64,000 nucleotides of DNA. Source: a virus. This document shows, in pieces, positions 24,506 through 31,817 of the stretch. The stretch lies in IMG/VR virus record IMGVR_UViG_3300046534_001250, positions 18,034 to 82,033 of that record; one strand, 5' to 3'. Each line of letters opens with the position of its first letter. Position 1 is the stretch's first letter. Both the position numbers and the translations under genes were made by a program. Below the pieces are notes generated by a model. It was not told where the DNA came from and made no database searches. It saw nothing but the letters and a program-made list of their open reading frames with translations.

Positions 24506-25574
24506 AGAGGAACTACTCGCCAAACATGGTGAGCTTAGAAAGATTGGAACTGATGGTCATGTGCGACTAGTAGATGTGATGGGCGATGATGCAGCAATTG
24601 TCCAGGCAGCACGAGTCAGTTACGGCAAAGGAACGAAGACAATCAATGAAGACCGGGGACTCATCCGGTACTTGATGCGTCATCGACACACCACGCCTAT
24701 GGAAATGTGTGAGATTAAACTCCACATTAAGATGCCTATGGACAGTCATCGACAGCAAATTCGTCACCGAACTTTCAGCGTAAATGAATATAGTACGCGT
24801 TACAGCGAAGCTATGGACTGCAGAGAGGTTACACCAGTAGAAGGGTGGAGGCTCCAGAGCCGAAACAACAAGCAGGGATCCGCAGGGTTCATGATTGATG
24901 CTGACGAAGCGCACCTTGAGGGCAACATGCTCTCTGGTGTAGAGGTCGCAGATAGGCTATCAGCCCGAGAGCTAGAACTACATGAGCTATCTAATGCCGT
25001 GTACCAAGAGCGTCTAGCTGCTGGTGTTGCTCGTGAACAAGCTCGTAAGGATTTGCCGCTTAGTACTTATACAGAGTACTACTGGAAGGGCAACCTCCAT
25101 AACTTGTTCCATTACCTAAGTCTACGTATGCACTCTCACGCTCAAAAAGAGATTAGAGAATTTGCGGAAGCTATCTATGATATAGTACAAGACTGGGTAC
25201 CTATTGCAGTCGAAGCGTTTAAGGACTATCGTCTTGAAGCCAGTGGTTTCAGTGGTCCTGAATTGCGGATCCTAAAGACTCTGTTATCAACCAACCATGG
25301 CGAACTTATCCAACACGTTGACTACGACTACCCAGAGGGCGATGACGAGTTTGAACAGTTTTATGCCGAAGTGGCTTTTACAACTGGGCTCAAGACTGGA
25401 CTAGCAAAAGAAGGCTGGTATCTTTTTTCTGCTAAAGACGGGAAGGCAGAGCTTCGCAGGCCCAGAACCGTACACGACTTAACACAAGATGAACGTATTG
25501 GGTTCATGGAAGATGAAGGAGTAAGTAATGCAAGAGAACGAAGAGAATTCTGGGTTAAGCTCGGAGTTGTGTAA
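24498..25574 (+). CDS. thyX: Flavin-dependent thymidylate synthase ThyX with C-terminal extension
   Basis: ThyX makes dTMP from dUMP using methylene-tetrahydrofolate, FAD and NADPH. The diagnostic motif RHRTFSVNEYSTRYS (RHR-x-x-S-x-N-E-x-S-x-R-Y, near residue 88) is intact. Conserved flanking blocks are also present: ARVSYGKGTKTIN, RHTTPMEM, and the C-terminal YYWKGNLHNLFHYLSLR with AQKEIREFA. The family is usually 220-300 residues. This protein has 358, with a ~110-residue acidic tail after YDIVQDWVPIAVEAF that I do not recognise. It supplies thymidine for phage DNA. The last 47 bases overlap the next gene. Confidence 0.93.
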   Translation: MNREELLAKHGELRKIGTDGHVRLVDVMGDDAAIVQAARVSYGKGTKTINEDRGLIRYLMRHRHTTPMEMCEIKLHIKMPMDSHRQQIRHRTFSVNEYSTRYSEAMDCREVTPVEGWRLQSRNNKQGSAGFMIDADEAHLEGNMLSGVEVADRLSARELELHELSNAVYQERLAAGVAREQARKDLPLSTYTEYYWKGNLHNLFHYLSLRMHSHAQKEIREFAEAIYDIVQDWVPIAVEAFKDYRLEASGFSGPELRILKTLLSTNHGELIQHVDYDYPEGDDEFEQFYAEVAFTTGLKTGLAKEGWYLFSAKDGKAELRRPRTVHDLTQDERIGFMEDEGVSNARERREFWVKLGVV

Positions 25575-25743
25575 GTGTTGTAGCTTAGGCTTCATCGACG
25601 CATTCGAAGATAAGGACTTTCGATATTACAACTGTGCTCGTGGCTACATAACCAAGATGCCATTGCGGCAAAAGTGTGAAGGCTGTACCTGCGAAGGAGT
25701 TGTTAAACCATTCTGCGATAAGCCAGTTCCGACGGTAGAATAG
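25528..25743 (+). CDS. Small cysteine-rich protein (71 aa)
   Basis: Nine cysteines, including CKCC and CEGCTCEG, suggest a zinc or other metal site. The start lies 47 bases inside the thyX 3' end, in another frame, and has a strong GGAG site (GAAGGAGTAAGTAATG). The large overlap could couple it to ThyX. No family is assigned. Confidence 0.6.
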   Translation: MQENEENSGLSSELCKCCSLGFIDAFEDKDFRYYNCARGYITKMPLRQKCEGCTCEGVVKPFCDKPVPTVE

Positions 25744-25744
25744 C

Positions 25745-26074
25745 ATGCTAGACAAAGCCTTAGCCCTCCCACTTACGGAGGGCTATTCTTTTTTAAAGAC
25801 AGCCAGTTGCAAGATAACTAAATTCGCTTTCAGAGAAGACCTATCCAATAGCGATATCGCCTTTGGGTCTTTCAAAGCAAGAAGCTCGCCAGGTCACCAC
25901 CCGACAAAGCTGGTGCTAACTTTTGAGAACAGGCTTGATAGGTACACTGTTACGTTCTCAAAGATATCGATATATTCAGTATTCAGAAAAAGCCACTTAC
26001 AACCTGCAGAATTTAGTTTTAAAAGCCCACCCCCAACGATAGAACACCACAGCTACAGGAAGAAAGATGACTAA
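25745..26074 (+). CDS. Hypothetical protein (109 aa) whose 5' end spans a terminator
   Basis: The frame starts 1 base after the cysteine-rich gene and runs to an 8-base overlap with the cupin gene. No family is recognised. The region KITKFAFREDLSN to FSFKSPPP looks like a folded beta-rich protein. Its first 17 codons contain a strong rho-independent terminator, which is unusual inside a gene. The real start may be an internal non-ATG codon, or the hairpin may attenuate expression. Confidence 0.45.
   Translation: MLDKALALPLTEGYSFLKTASCKITKFAFREDLSNSDIAFGSFKARSSPGHHPTKLVLTFENRLDRYTVTFSKISIYSVFRKSHLQPAEFSFKSPPPTIEHHSYRKKDD
25762..25794 (+). terminator. Rho-independent terminator after thyX and the cysteine-rich gene
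   Basis: AGCCCTCC (25762-25769) pairs perfectly with GGAGGGCT (25777-25784) around a 7-base loop, followed by ATTCTTTTTT. This is the best terminator in the plus-strand replication region, yet it lies within an open reading frame that continues to 26074. Confidence 0.85.
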
Positions 26075-26423
26075 CACACAAGGCGGTAGAGCCTACCCAA
26101 AATATGTAAAAAAGACCTGGGGTAGTGAACGACATTACAAAAACGACGAGCAGTACTGCATGAAGCTTTTACACATTGAAGATAGAGGAAGCACTTCAAT
26201 GCACTTCCATCGAGATAAGCATGAGACACTTCTGGTTGTTAGCGGGTTACTTACTTTGACTATCACTCATGACAATTGCAAGTACGTGCATATCTTAAAG
26301 CCAGGAGATGCCTGGGATATGGTTCCAGGCATGATACACACACTCGAAGCTAAGGCTGGTCCCGTCAATATTGTCGAGGCTAGCACCTTCGATCATCCAT
26401 CAGATACAGTGAGAACCAAATGA
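26067..26423 (+). CDS. Cupin-fold protein
   Basis: The cupin metal-binding motif 1 is clear: G41 to H46-F-H48 then E53 and G60 in GSTSMHFHRDKHETLLVVSG. Motif 2 is represented by PGDAWDMVPGMIHTLEA with H91. The 118-residue single domain resembles the C-terminal cupin of mannose-6-phosphate isomerase/GDP-mannose pyrophosphorylase and related sugar isomerases. The N-terminal KKTWGSE segment (family K-x-WG-x-E) fits that group. A role in nucleotide-sugar metabolism is plausible. An AGGAAG site precedes the ATG. Confidence 0.8.
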   Translation: MTNTQGGRAYPKYVKKTWGSERHYKNDEQYCMKLLHIEDRGSTSMHFHRDKHETLLVVSGLLTLTITHDNCKYVHILKPGDAWDMVPGMIHTLEAKAGPVNIVEASTFDHPSDTVRTK

Positions 26424-26719
26424 AAGATAAGAACTATATTTGGGGCGTTTGGGCCCGGTCTAACAAGACTTTTTACTACATGAACACAGGCGTACACTCT
26501 GTTAATAACCCAGTAGAAAGAGTATTGAATACTCTTATTGCAAGGGAAGTTATAGAGATGAAGCCTGGGCGGCAAGCCTTACATTCAGAACCATACAAGC
26601 TCTATACGCTTGCGCAGGCTGAGGAAAAGAAGTTCGAAATCGAAGTAATCCATCACAATAAGCTAGCCCAAGACTATGCCTCTACAAAAGAGAAGGCTAA
26701 ATTGAGCGGATGGTCCTAA
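26420..26719 (+). CDS. Hypothetical protein (99 aa)
   Basis: No family is recognised. The N-terminus is tryptophan/tyrosine-rich (YIWGVWARSNKTFYYMNTG) and the C-terminal half is a charged helix (LAQAEEKKFEIEVIHHNKLA). It overlaps the cupin gene by 4 bases (ATGA) and is coupled to the next gene by TAATG. Confidence 0.55.
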   Translation: MKDKNYIWGVWARSNKTFYYMNTGVHSVNNPVERVLNTLIAREVIEMKPGRQALHSEPYKLYTLAQAEEKKFEIEVIHHNKLAQDYASTKEKAKLSGWS

Positions 26720-27582
26720 TGCAACTAAACCGAGAGTTGATAGCAGGGGCAGTCGTTGCCGTACTGGCATTTACTCTCAGTTGGGGTATCCAAAGCCAGC
26801 TTGCGCAGGCTAGAGAGTCTGCTATTAGGGCTAGTTACTTAGCTCAAATTGGGGACGTGCAGGCGGACATGGAAGTGGTACGTATTGACGAAGTCTCTTC
26901 AATAGAAGAGATCTTGGCAGAATCATTTTCCGAACGGCAGGACCTGCTAGACAGGATCGTCACCCTGAATGAAGATATTGAAGGCTTGAGGTTTGTAGCA
27001 TCAACAAGAGGCTCACTTTTAGGAAGTGAGCCAGAACCTATAATCATCAGACGCAATGAATTGCCACCAGAACACGTTTACGAGACTGGCGGGCTAACGA
27101 TTGCAGAGTTCAAGGTAGAAGACCTTGGAGACACAGTTAGTTATTCGTTTCCAACCTACGACTTAGAAGTAGAGGCTTCCTTTGTGATAGGGGAGTCGAA
27201 AGCTTCCGTAGATGTTGTGGCTTGGACTAGCTTTGATCCAGAAACAAGAGTAAGGATTGCTCAAGACAGCCAGGTCTTTGACTTGACTAAAGAGCATAAG
27301 GTGTTAACTCCTCAAATTGGTCTAGGTATTACAACGGGGTATCCCAGCGTGGCACCAAGCGGCAGTCTATGGTTTTCAACTATCCATCCGAACCCAAGTT
27401 TAGACTTAGCAGTGCTTAGATTCAGTGGCAATGCTGAAGCCTTAGCAATAGGTATCGACCCAATATCCTACAATGTAGGAAAGCCATTGCCTGTATTGAC
27501 CAACTTGTGGATAGCTCCAGGGGTATCACTGGATACATTAGGCCGTATAAACGGCAACATAACAATAGGAGCTAAGCTATGA
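26719..27582 (+). CDS. Membrane-anchored protein with coiled coil and beta domain
   Basis: Residues ~7-25 (LIAGAVVAVLAFTLSWGI) form a single N-terminal membrane segment with few preceding residues, so the rest is probably periplasmic or external. Residues ~50-85 are heptad-like (IEEILAESFSERQDLLDRIVTLNEDIEGL), and the C-terminal ~180 residues are beta-rich, ending GRINGNITIGAKL. Membrane anchor plus coiled coil recalls spanins or other envelope-linked phage proteins, but no lysis genes are adjacent, so this is only a suggestion. An in-frame ATG three codons upstream is also possible. Confidence 0.6.
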   Translation: MQLNRELIAGAVVAVLAFTLSWGIQSQLAQARESAIRASYLAQIGDVQADMEVVRIDEVSSIEEILAESFSERQDLLDRIVTLNEDIEGLRFVASTRGSLLGSEPEPIIIRRNELPPEHVYETGGLTIAEFKVEDLGDTVSYSFPTYDLEVEASFVIGESKASVDVVAWTSFDPETRVRIAQDSQVFDLTKEHKVLTPQIGLGITTGYPSVAPSGSLWFSTIHPNPSLDLAVLRFSGNAEALAIGIDPISYNVGKPLPVLTNLWIAPGVSLDTLGRINGNITIGAKL

Positions 27583-27767
27583 GCTACAGAACATACGACT
27601 ATGTATGCAAAAACTTTGAATGCGAAAACCTTGATAAAGTTGACGAGCGTATGATTGAGTACGAAGAACGAGACAGTGCAGAGTGTGAAAACTGTGGAGA
27701 CACGATGAAGCGATTGCCTGCTGGTATACGTACTACTCATCATTCCTGGAGTACCTGGAGAATATAA
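27579..27767 (+). CDS. FmdB-like zinc-ribbon protein (62 aa)
   Basis: The sequence shows YDYVCKNFEC, a ~25-residue spacer, then CENCG and MKRLPAGI, which matches the small FmdB-type zinc-ribbon family apart from a wider first cysteine pair (C-x4-C). These proteins are putative regulators of unknown mechanism. It is overlapped by neighbours on both sides (ATGA and TAATG). Confidence 0.75.
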   Translation: MSYRTYDYVCKNFECENLDKVDERMIEYEERDSAECENCGDTMKRLPAGIRTTHHSWSTWRI

Positions 27768-28507
27768 TGAGTACAGCTGGAAAGCTGATCACAGGCCAAG
27801 ACTTACGAGCTTTCGCACATTGCTCTAGATTCTATGATTTCGGAGGTTCGCTCACAGAGTACGAGCCTCCGCAACTTATTAACAAGACCGCTTTTGAATT
27901 AATGACGTCTGCTGCCATACGACATCCGATAAGCAATTACTTGGGAGCGGTAGTCAAAGCCATCCCGAGAGCAGTAAAGACTCTAGGGTTAAGAAAGAAT
28001 CACCTAGGAGGCCAGGTGGATGCGTGGGAGAATGAAGCCCTAAGGTTCGTCCCTGCGATTTTTGAAACCCTATCTCCGCTGAGATACTTCCCAATCTCTG
28101 GGCCAATGCCTTGGCGTGTGCAAATATCTAGAACACCAGTTGAGGTGACTGCAAATGCCATCTATAGAACCAGGGCCAACCAGACTTTACACGTAATACA
28201 TTTCAGTCCCTACAAGACAACACAAGATCAGCTAAACGATCCTGTTGCGAACATCTTGCTTCATTCGACAAAAGAGTTGGTCAAAGAAGACTACCAAAGG
28301 CCTCGCGTAATGGTCCACGTTTTTGGGAGATCGGGTCTGGGACAGATGACATACAACTCTATCGAATCAAAAACTGCTGACGAAGGGTATACAAACCGAC
28401 TGACATCTATGGTTAGGGCGATGGAAGTTGGGTATTCATATCCAGCAACTCCGTGCCCCAATTCTTTATGTCCATTTCGCAAGCAGTGTTTACCGAGGAT
28501 ATACTAA
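27767..28507 (+). CDS. Degenerate Cas4/RecB-like protein with Fe-S-type cysteines
   Basis: The cysteine layout matches Cas4/AddB-like nucleases: C19 in FAHCSRFYDF and a C-terminal C-x4-C-x5-C (C230, C235, C241). Between them, where active members have a GxxD and a (D/E)xK strand pair, this protein reads VTANAIYRTRAN and HVIHFSPYKT, so the acidic residues are absent while the lysine-threonine remains. It may be a DNA-binding or structural partner rather than a nuclease. Length is 246 residues. The homology is inferred from pattern, not from a search. Confidence 0.55.
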   Translation: MSTAGKLITGQDLRAFAHCSRFYDFGGSLTEYEPPQLINKTAFELMTSAAIRHPISNYLGAVVKAIPRAVKTLGLRKNHLGGQVDAWENEALRFVPAIFETLSPLRYFPISGPMPWRVQISRTPVEVTANAIYRTRANQTLHVIHFSPYKTTQDQLNDPVANILLHSTKELVKEDYQRPRVMVHVFGRSGLGQMTYNSIESKTADEGYTNRLTSMVRAMEVGYSYPATPCPNSLCPFRKQCLPRIY

Positions 28508-28818
28508 TGCACGATATAAAAATCATTAATGACGTCCAGCAGCCTATGCCAGAAATACTGGAGAACGGCCCATGGATTCATCATGCGACTTTAAAAGGCA
28601 GTCGAGGTCAAGAATACATTGTGTTCAGACAGGCTGCTACCAACAAGCTATACATTGAACGCGTAGACAATAGCGTGACATGGACTCTAGTCAAGATTAA
28701 GGACGAATCAGAATGGGCAGAAGTTGCTCAATTTTGCGCAGACGCAGGCTTATTACAGATTGATAGCGATGTCAAGGCCTCTAAATCACTAGTGGAGCTA
28801 ATGGATAATGGCAGTTAA
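28507..28818 (+). CDS. Hypothetical protein (103 aa)
   Basis: No family is recognised. The sequence is consistent with a small alpha-beta protein (YIVFRQAATNKLYIERVDNS, then a helix ESEWAEVAQFCADAG). The ATG at 28507 is coupled to the previous stop by TAATG. It overlaps the endonuclease gene by 11 bases. Confidence 0.55.
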   Translation: MHDIKIINDVQQPMPEILENGPWIHHATLKGSRGQEYIVFRQAATNKLYIERVDNSVTWTLVKIKDESEWAEVAQFCADAGLLQIDSDVKASKSLVELMDNGS

Positions 28819-29221
28819 AAGTAGATGGACGAATCAGTTCAAAACGTTAGATCACAATTCAAAGTTCCACAATGAAGCAAAACACGTTTTTGCAACAGAC
28901 TCTTTTTTCAAAGGGCTCTCTTGTTATCAAGAAGTACCAGTCGTAGACTTGTGTCCAGGATACCACTCAAATGCACATCGTTTTGATTGGTATATAGAAG
29001 AGCTAAATGCCATTATCGAAATGCATGGGAGGCAGCATTACGTAGCAGTAAACTACGGTAACGCCTCTTACGAAGAGGCGCAAAAGGCTTTTAAAGAAAT
29101 GCAAAACCGAGACAGCGCAAAGAAGCAAGCCGCTCTTGAAGCGGGCTTCACATATACAGAAATCCCATACACATACTACAATAAGCTTGATGCTGAAACG
29201 CTCAAGAATCTTATTCTATAG
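28808..29221 (+). CDS. Vsr/DUF559-like PD-(D/E)XK endonuclease
   Basis: The core RFDWYIEELNAIIEMHGRQHY (D60, E71, G74, Q76, H77) is the pattern of very-short-patch-repair and related endonucleases, in which Asp and Glu bind metal and a G-x-Q-H follows. The later NRDSAKKQAALEAGFTYTEIPY matches the 'D..K...l...G...iri' strand-helix element of the same fold. At 137 residues it is a minimal single domain. It may nick mismatched or host DNA or process recombination intermediates. It is not inside an intron and there is no sign of homing. Specificity is unknown. Confidence 0.78.
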   Translation: MAVKSRWTNQFKTLDHNSKFHNEAKHVFATDSFFKGLSCYQEVPVVDLCPGYHSNAHRFDWYIEELNAIIEMHGRQHYVAVNYGNASYEEAQKAFKEMQNRDSAKKQAALEAGFTYTEIPYTYYNKLDAETLKNLIL

Positions 29222-29230
29222 GAGTACAAC

Positions 29231-29896
29231 ATGACAGAAGATGAAACCGTAGTCGAAGAGCCAGTTGAAGAGGAAGGCGTTGAAGGCTTTGATCTCGCAA
29301 CCTTAATAGGCGGAAGCTCACAAGAAGTATGGAGACCAGACACGGTTGCTTTCTTTGGCTCAGCCAATAGGAGTATCTTGATGTCAGGAGAGGTAGACCA
29401 GTCAATGGCAGACGCCATGATCGGGCAACTCCTTCAGCTAGACGAAGAATCTAACGACCCAATCGTAGTCTATATCAATACTCCAGGTGGAGAATTAGAT
29501 AACGCACTTGCTATCTACGATACGATGCAGACTGTCGCTAGTCCAATCTTTACGATTGCAGTCGGATCATGCATGAGCGCAGGGCTATTGCTCCTTCAAG
29601 GTGGAGACGTAAGATCGTCTATGCCGAGAACAAGGCTCATGTATCATGAGCCAATGGCTGGTGCCAACGCCTTCAATAGCGAAGGTGCTGATGCTTTCGC
29701 AGCAAACTACGCTTGGGCCAAGCAGCAAATGAAAGAGATCCTGACAGAAGGAACGAACATCACCGAGAAAGTGTGGAAAGACACTTTCGCAGGGAAGACT
29801 GCAATGTTCCTTTCGGCTCAAGAAGCTCTTGAGCTAGATCTATTAGATGTCATTATGACGTACGCCGATAAGGCAGTATTGCCAGATGGCAAGTAG
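29231..29896 (+). CDS. ClpP-like serine protease
   Basis: The ClpP fold signature is present: IVVYINTPGGELDNALAIYD, the catalytic serine in GSCMSAGLLLL (near residue 115), the catalytic histidine in RLMYHEPMAG (near 138) and the LSAQEALELDLLD aspartate region near 199. The first ~45 residues are an acidic extension. Phage ClpP homologues are often prohead proteases, but this gene sits with DNA-repair nucleases and far from any capsid gene in the window. A regulatory protease, possibly taking over host Clp ATPases, is an alternative. An ATTCTATAGGAG site precedes the ATG. Confidence 0.88.
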   Translation: MTEDETVVEEPVEEEGVEGFDLATLIGGSSQEVWRPDTVAFFGSANRSILMSGEVDQSMADAMIGQLLQLDEESNDPIVVYINTPGGELDNALAIYDTMQTVASPIFTIAVGSCMSAGLLLLQGGDVRSSMPRTRLMYHEPMAGANAFNSEGADAFAANYAWAKQQMKEILTEGTNITEKVWKDTFAGKTAMFLSAQEALELDLLDVIMTYADKAVLPDGK

Positions 29897-30236
29897 AGGC
29901 CGAGGCGCCCGACAAAAAGGATTCAACTTTGAGCGTGCTGTAGCCAAGCTTCTAACAGGCTTAACAGGTTTTGAATGGAAGCGTGGGCTAGGGCAAACTC
30001 GTGGCGGTGGAGCAGAGCACGCAGACGTTATTTCAGAACACATGGAAGATATTCATGTAGAATGTAAGCGTCACAAATCAGTATCAATTAAAAAAGCTAT
30101 GGAACAAGCAGTCGGAGACCGTGATCCAGGAGATTTAGCAGTTGTAATCACTAAGGATGATCGTAAAGACATCTTAGTGACTATGCTCTGGGACGACTGG
30201 GCACTAATGTTCGACGTTTACACGGCCAACAGGTAG
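29886..30236 (+). CDS. Holliday-junction resolvase-like PD-(D/E)XK nuclease
   Basis: This 116-residue protein has the resolvase layout: E16 in GFNFERAVAKLL, then GQTRGGGAEHADV with D47, then HVECKRHK with E59-x-K61, followed by a helix-strand pair (LAVVITKDDRKDILVTM). The small size and basic N-terminus (RGRGARQKG) fit archaeal Hjc-type and phage resolvases, which cut four-way junctions before packaging. It overlaps clpP by 11 bases. Confidence 0.82.
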   Translation: MASRGRGARQKGFNFERAVAKLLTGLTGFEWKRGLGQTRGGGAEHADVISEHMEDIHVECKRHKSVSIKKAMEQAVGDRDPGDLAVVITKDDRKDILVTMLWDDWALMFDVYTANR

Positions 30237-30240
30237 TACA

Positions 30241-30921
30241 ATGTACAGGTTTTTAAACGTCGATACACGACCAATGCCACTAAGTATTTCTTCTAGAAGT
30301 TTTGCGGCCAGATGGCGTAAAGACTGGCAAAATAAAGCCTGTACAGAAGGACTACTATCTATTATGGAACCGTTCTTTAAGCAGTGGGAACACATGCTTA
30401 CTGATCCAGGCTCCGAAAAAGACATCAATTTTATATCTCTATGCCACTTGCTTGAATCACAAGGAGTGAATCCAACTGCCGCTATGGAAGAGTGGATTCA
30501 CTACGCAGATAATACGACCTCTATCCGAGAGGAGCTGGTCATGTTGTTTCTTACTCAAATGAGCAAGATGCGATATTATCCTACCAAAGCGTCTTCTCGC
30601 ATGGTAGAATATGTGCTAGCTCGTGATTTCAAGCAAAGACTTTGTAAGGAAATCCTAAAAGCAAGCAGGCACCCTATTGACATGCCGGTCAAGGAAGTTA
30701 TATTCACAAGTATTCCTACTCCTTCGTTGGAAAAGGATATTCTGCTTATCAAACATTTAGGTTTGACAGACTGGCAATGGTATTTATTAGAGCTACTCCG
30801 CCAAGGCAAAAGCAGTTTAGAGATAGCTAAAATTACACACATCCCTAGAGAAACATTCTACTACGAGGAACGCGAAATATGGCAGAGACTAAGGCAGATT
30901 TGGCTGATAGCAGAACATTAA
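30241..30921 (+). CDS. Helix-turn-helix protein, possibly sigma-factor-like
   Basis: This 226-residue, largely helical protein has a C-terminal LTDWQWYLLELLRQGKSSLEIAKITHIPRETFYYEEREIWQRLRQIW (roughly 175-222). This is a helix-turn-helix of the sigma region 4 / LuxR type, with an acidic/basic helix after the recognition helix. The N-terminal ~170 residues show no clear sigma region 2. It could be a phage sigma factor or other transcriptional regulator; the following tail operon would need such a factor. The identification is tentative. It overlaps the next gene by 43 bases. Confidence 0.5.
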   Translation: MYRFLNVDTRPMPLSISSRSFAARWRKDWQNKACTEGLLSIMEPFFKQWEHMLTDPGSEKDINFISLCHLLESQGVNPTAAMEEWIHYADNTTSIREELVMLFLTQMSKMRYYPTKASSRMVEYVLARDFKQRLCKEILKASRHPIDMPVKEVIFTSIPTPSLEKDILLIKHLGLTDWQWYLLELLRQGKSSLEIAKITHIPRETFYYEEREIWQRLRQIWLIAEH

Positions 30922-31376
30922 GCAATCAGCAGGCCATTGTAAAGCAACTCATTCGAAAACGTAATGAGCCGGTTCGACATGTAATCCCAGGTGGCGCAAA
31001 CCTACTTGAAAACATTGATGAACGCACACTTAAGCGGGCAGTCAAGACATGGCTAAACCGTGTACGATGGTTTGACCACGTGACTATTAATCTAGTTACA
31101 GATCCAGATACGCGTACTTATTCAGAAAAGAAAGTGGAAGACTTTCCAGAGGATATTATCCTTGCTTGGGATCGAGCAGACCAGGGCAAAGACTGGCTAG
31201 CTGGAATCATGTCTAAACACTTGGCAGAAACCAAAGTGCTCTCAGTAATTGCACGCAAAGACGGACTATACCTACGAGTACCAACAGGTGATAGCACTAT
31301 CGACCCGAAGGATGAAGATTGGGAACCACATCTACTCTTCGGACGTCGGGGTAAGGACGAGTATGCAGTCTTCTAG
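30879..31376 (+). CDS. Hypothetical protein (165 aa)
   Basis: No family is recognised. An N-terminal helical stretch (SNQQAIVKQLIRKRNEP) precedes beta-like strands (VTINLVTDPDTRTYSEK, KVLSVIARKDGLYLRVPT). It starts 43 bases inside the HTH gene with a GAGGAACGCG site and overlaps the next by 14 bases. Confidence 0.6.
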   Translation: MAETKADLADSRTLSNQQAIVKQLIRKRNEPVRHVIPGGANLLENIDERTLKRAVKTWLNRVRWFDHVTINLVTDPDTRTYSEKKVEDFPEDIILAWDRADQGKDWLAGIMSKHLAETKVLSVIARKDGLYLRVPTGDSTIDPKDEDWEPHLLFGRRGKDEYAVF

Positions 31377-31551
31377 AACACTGGCTGATGCTGAAGCTGA
31401 GCTTGAGACCCTTAAGGCTAAATACGCCTGGTTGGAACTCGTAGCCAAGGCGCTCAGAGTGGAGATGGGCCGTTTAAGGTCTGACTCAACTATGAGTATC
31501 AAAGCTGGAACTGTACTGATTACAGACTCTGTTGATACTATCAATATGTAG
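31363..31551 (+). CDS. Small coiled-coil protein (62 aa)
   Basis: Residues ~5-40 form a heptad-like helix (ADAEAELETLKAKYAWLELVAKALRVEMGRL), followed by a short beta tail. The ATG at 31363 follows ACGAGT and overlaps the upstream gene by 14 bases; longer in-frame starts would overlap it heavily. This is the last plus-strand gene before the terminator. Confidence 0.5.
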   Translation: MQSSRTLADAEAELETLKAKYAWLELVAKALRVEMGRLRSDSTMSIKAGTVLITDSVDTINM

Positions 31552-31566
31552 TCGCCCCAGATAATG

Positions 31567-31592
31567 AAAGCCGGTCCTTAGTGGCCGGCTTT
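31567..31592. terminator. Bidirectional terminator between the two large operons
   Basis: AAAGCCGGTC (31567-31576) pairs with GGCCGGCTTT (31583-31592), with one T-G wobble. The plus side is followed by TTTTTATTT and the minus side is bounded by A-rich sequence. It separates the plus-strand replication operon from the end of the minus-strand tail operon. Confidence 0.9.
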
Positions 31593-31598
31593 TTTTAT

Positions 31599-31817
31599 TT
31601 ATCCAGTGGGATCTTCTTCGATAGTTTGTACGCGACGCTGGATAGCATCCACTTCAACATGCAGTGCCTGTACATCTGTTTGGGTTATGACGCTCAACTG
31701 CGTAAGTTGGTTAACCGTAACAAAACTATTGATAGCAACTAAGACGTCATTGAGAACGTTCTCAGTCTTACGTAAGCGAACTAAGATTGCTTGATATTGG
31801 TCATCAGATACTGCCAT
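31599..31817 (-). CDS. Small coiled-coil protein (72 aa), last gene of the tail operon
   Basis: The protein is almost entirely heptad-like helix (LVRLRKTENVLNDVLVAI, then VDAIQRRVQTIEED). I chose the ATG at 31817 (ATGGCAGTATCTG), which overlaps the HAD gene by 14 bases; the in-frame start at 31838 is deeper in it. It could be a small tail or lysis-associated protein; no family is assigned. Confidence 0.5.
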   Translation of the reverse strand: MAVSDDQYQAILVRLRKTENVLNDVLVAINSFVTVNQLTQLSVITQTDVQALHVEVDAIQRRVQTIEEDPTG

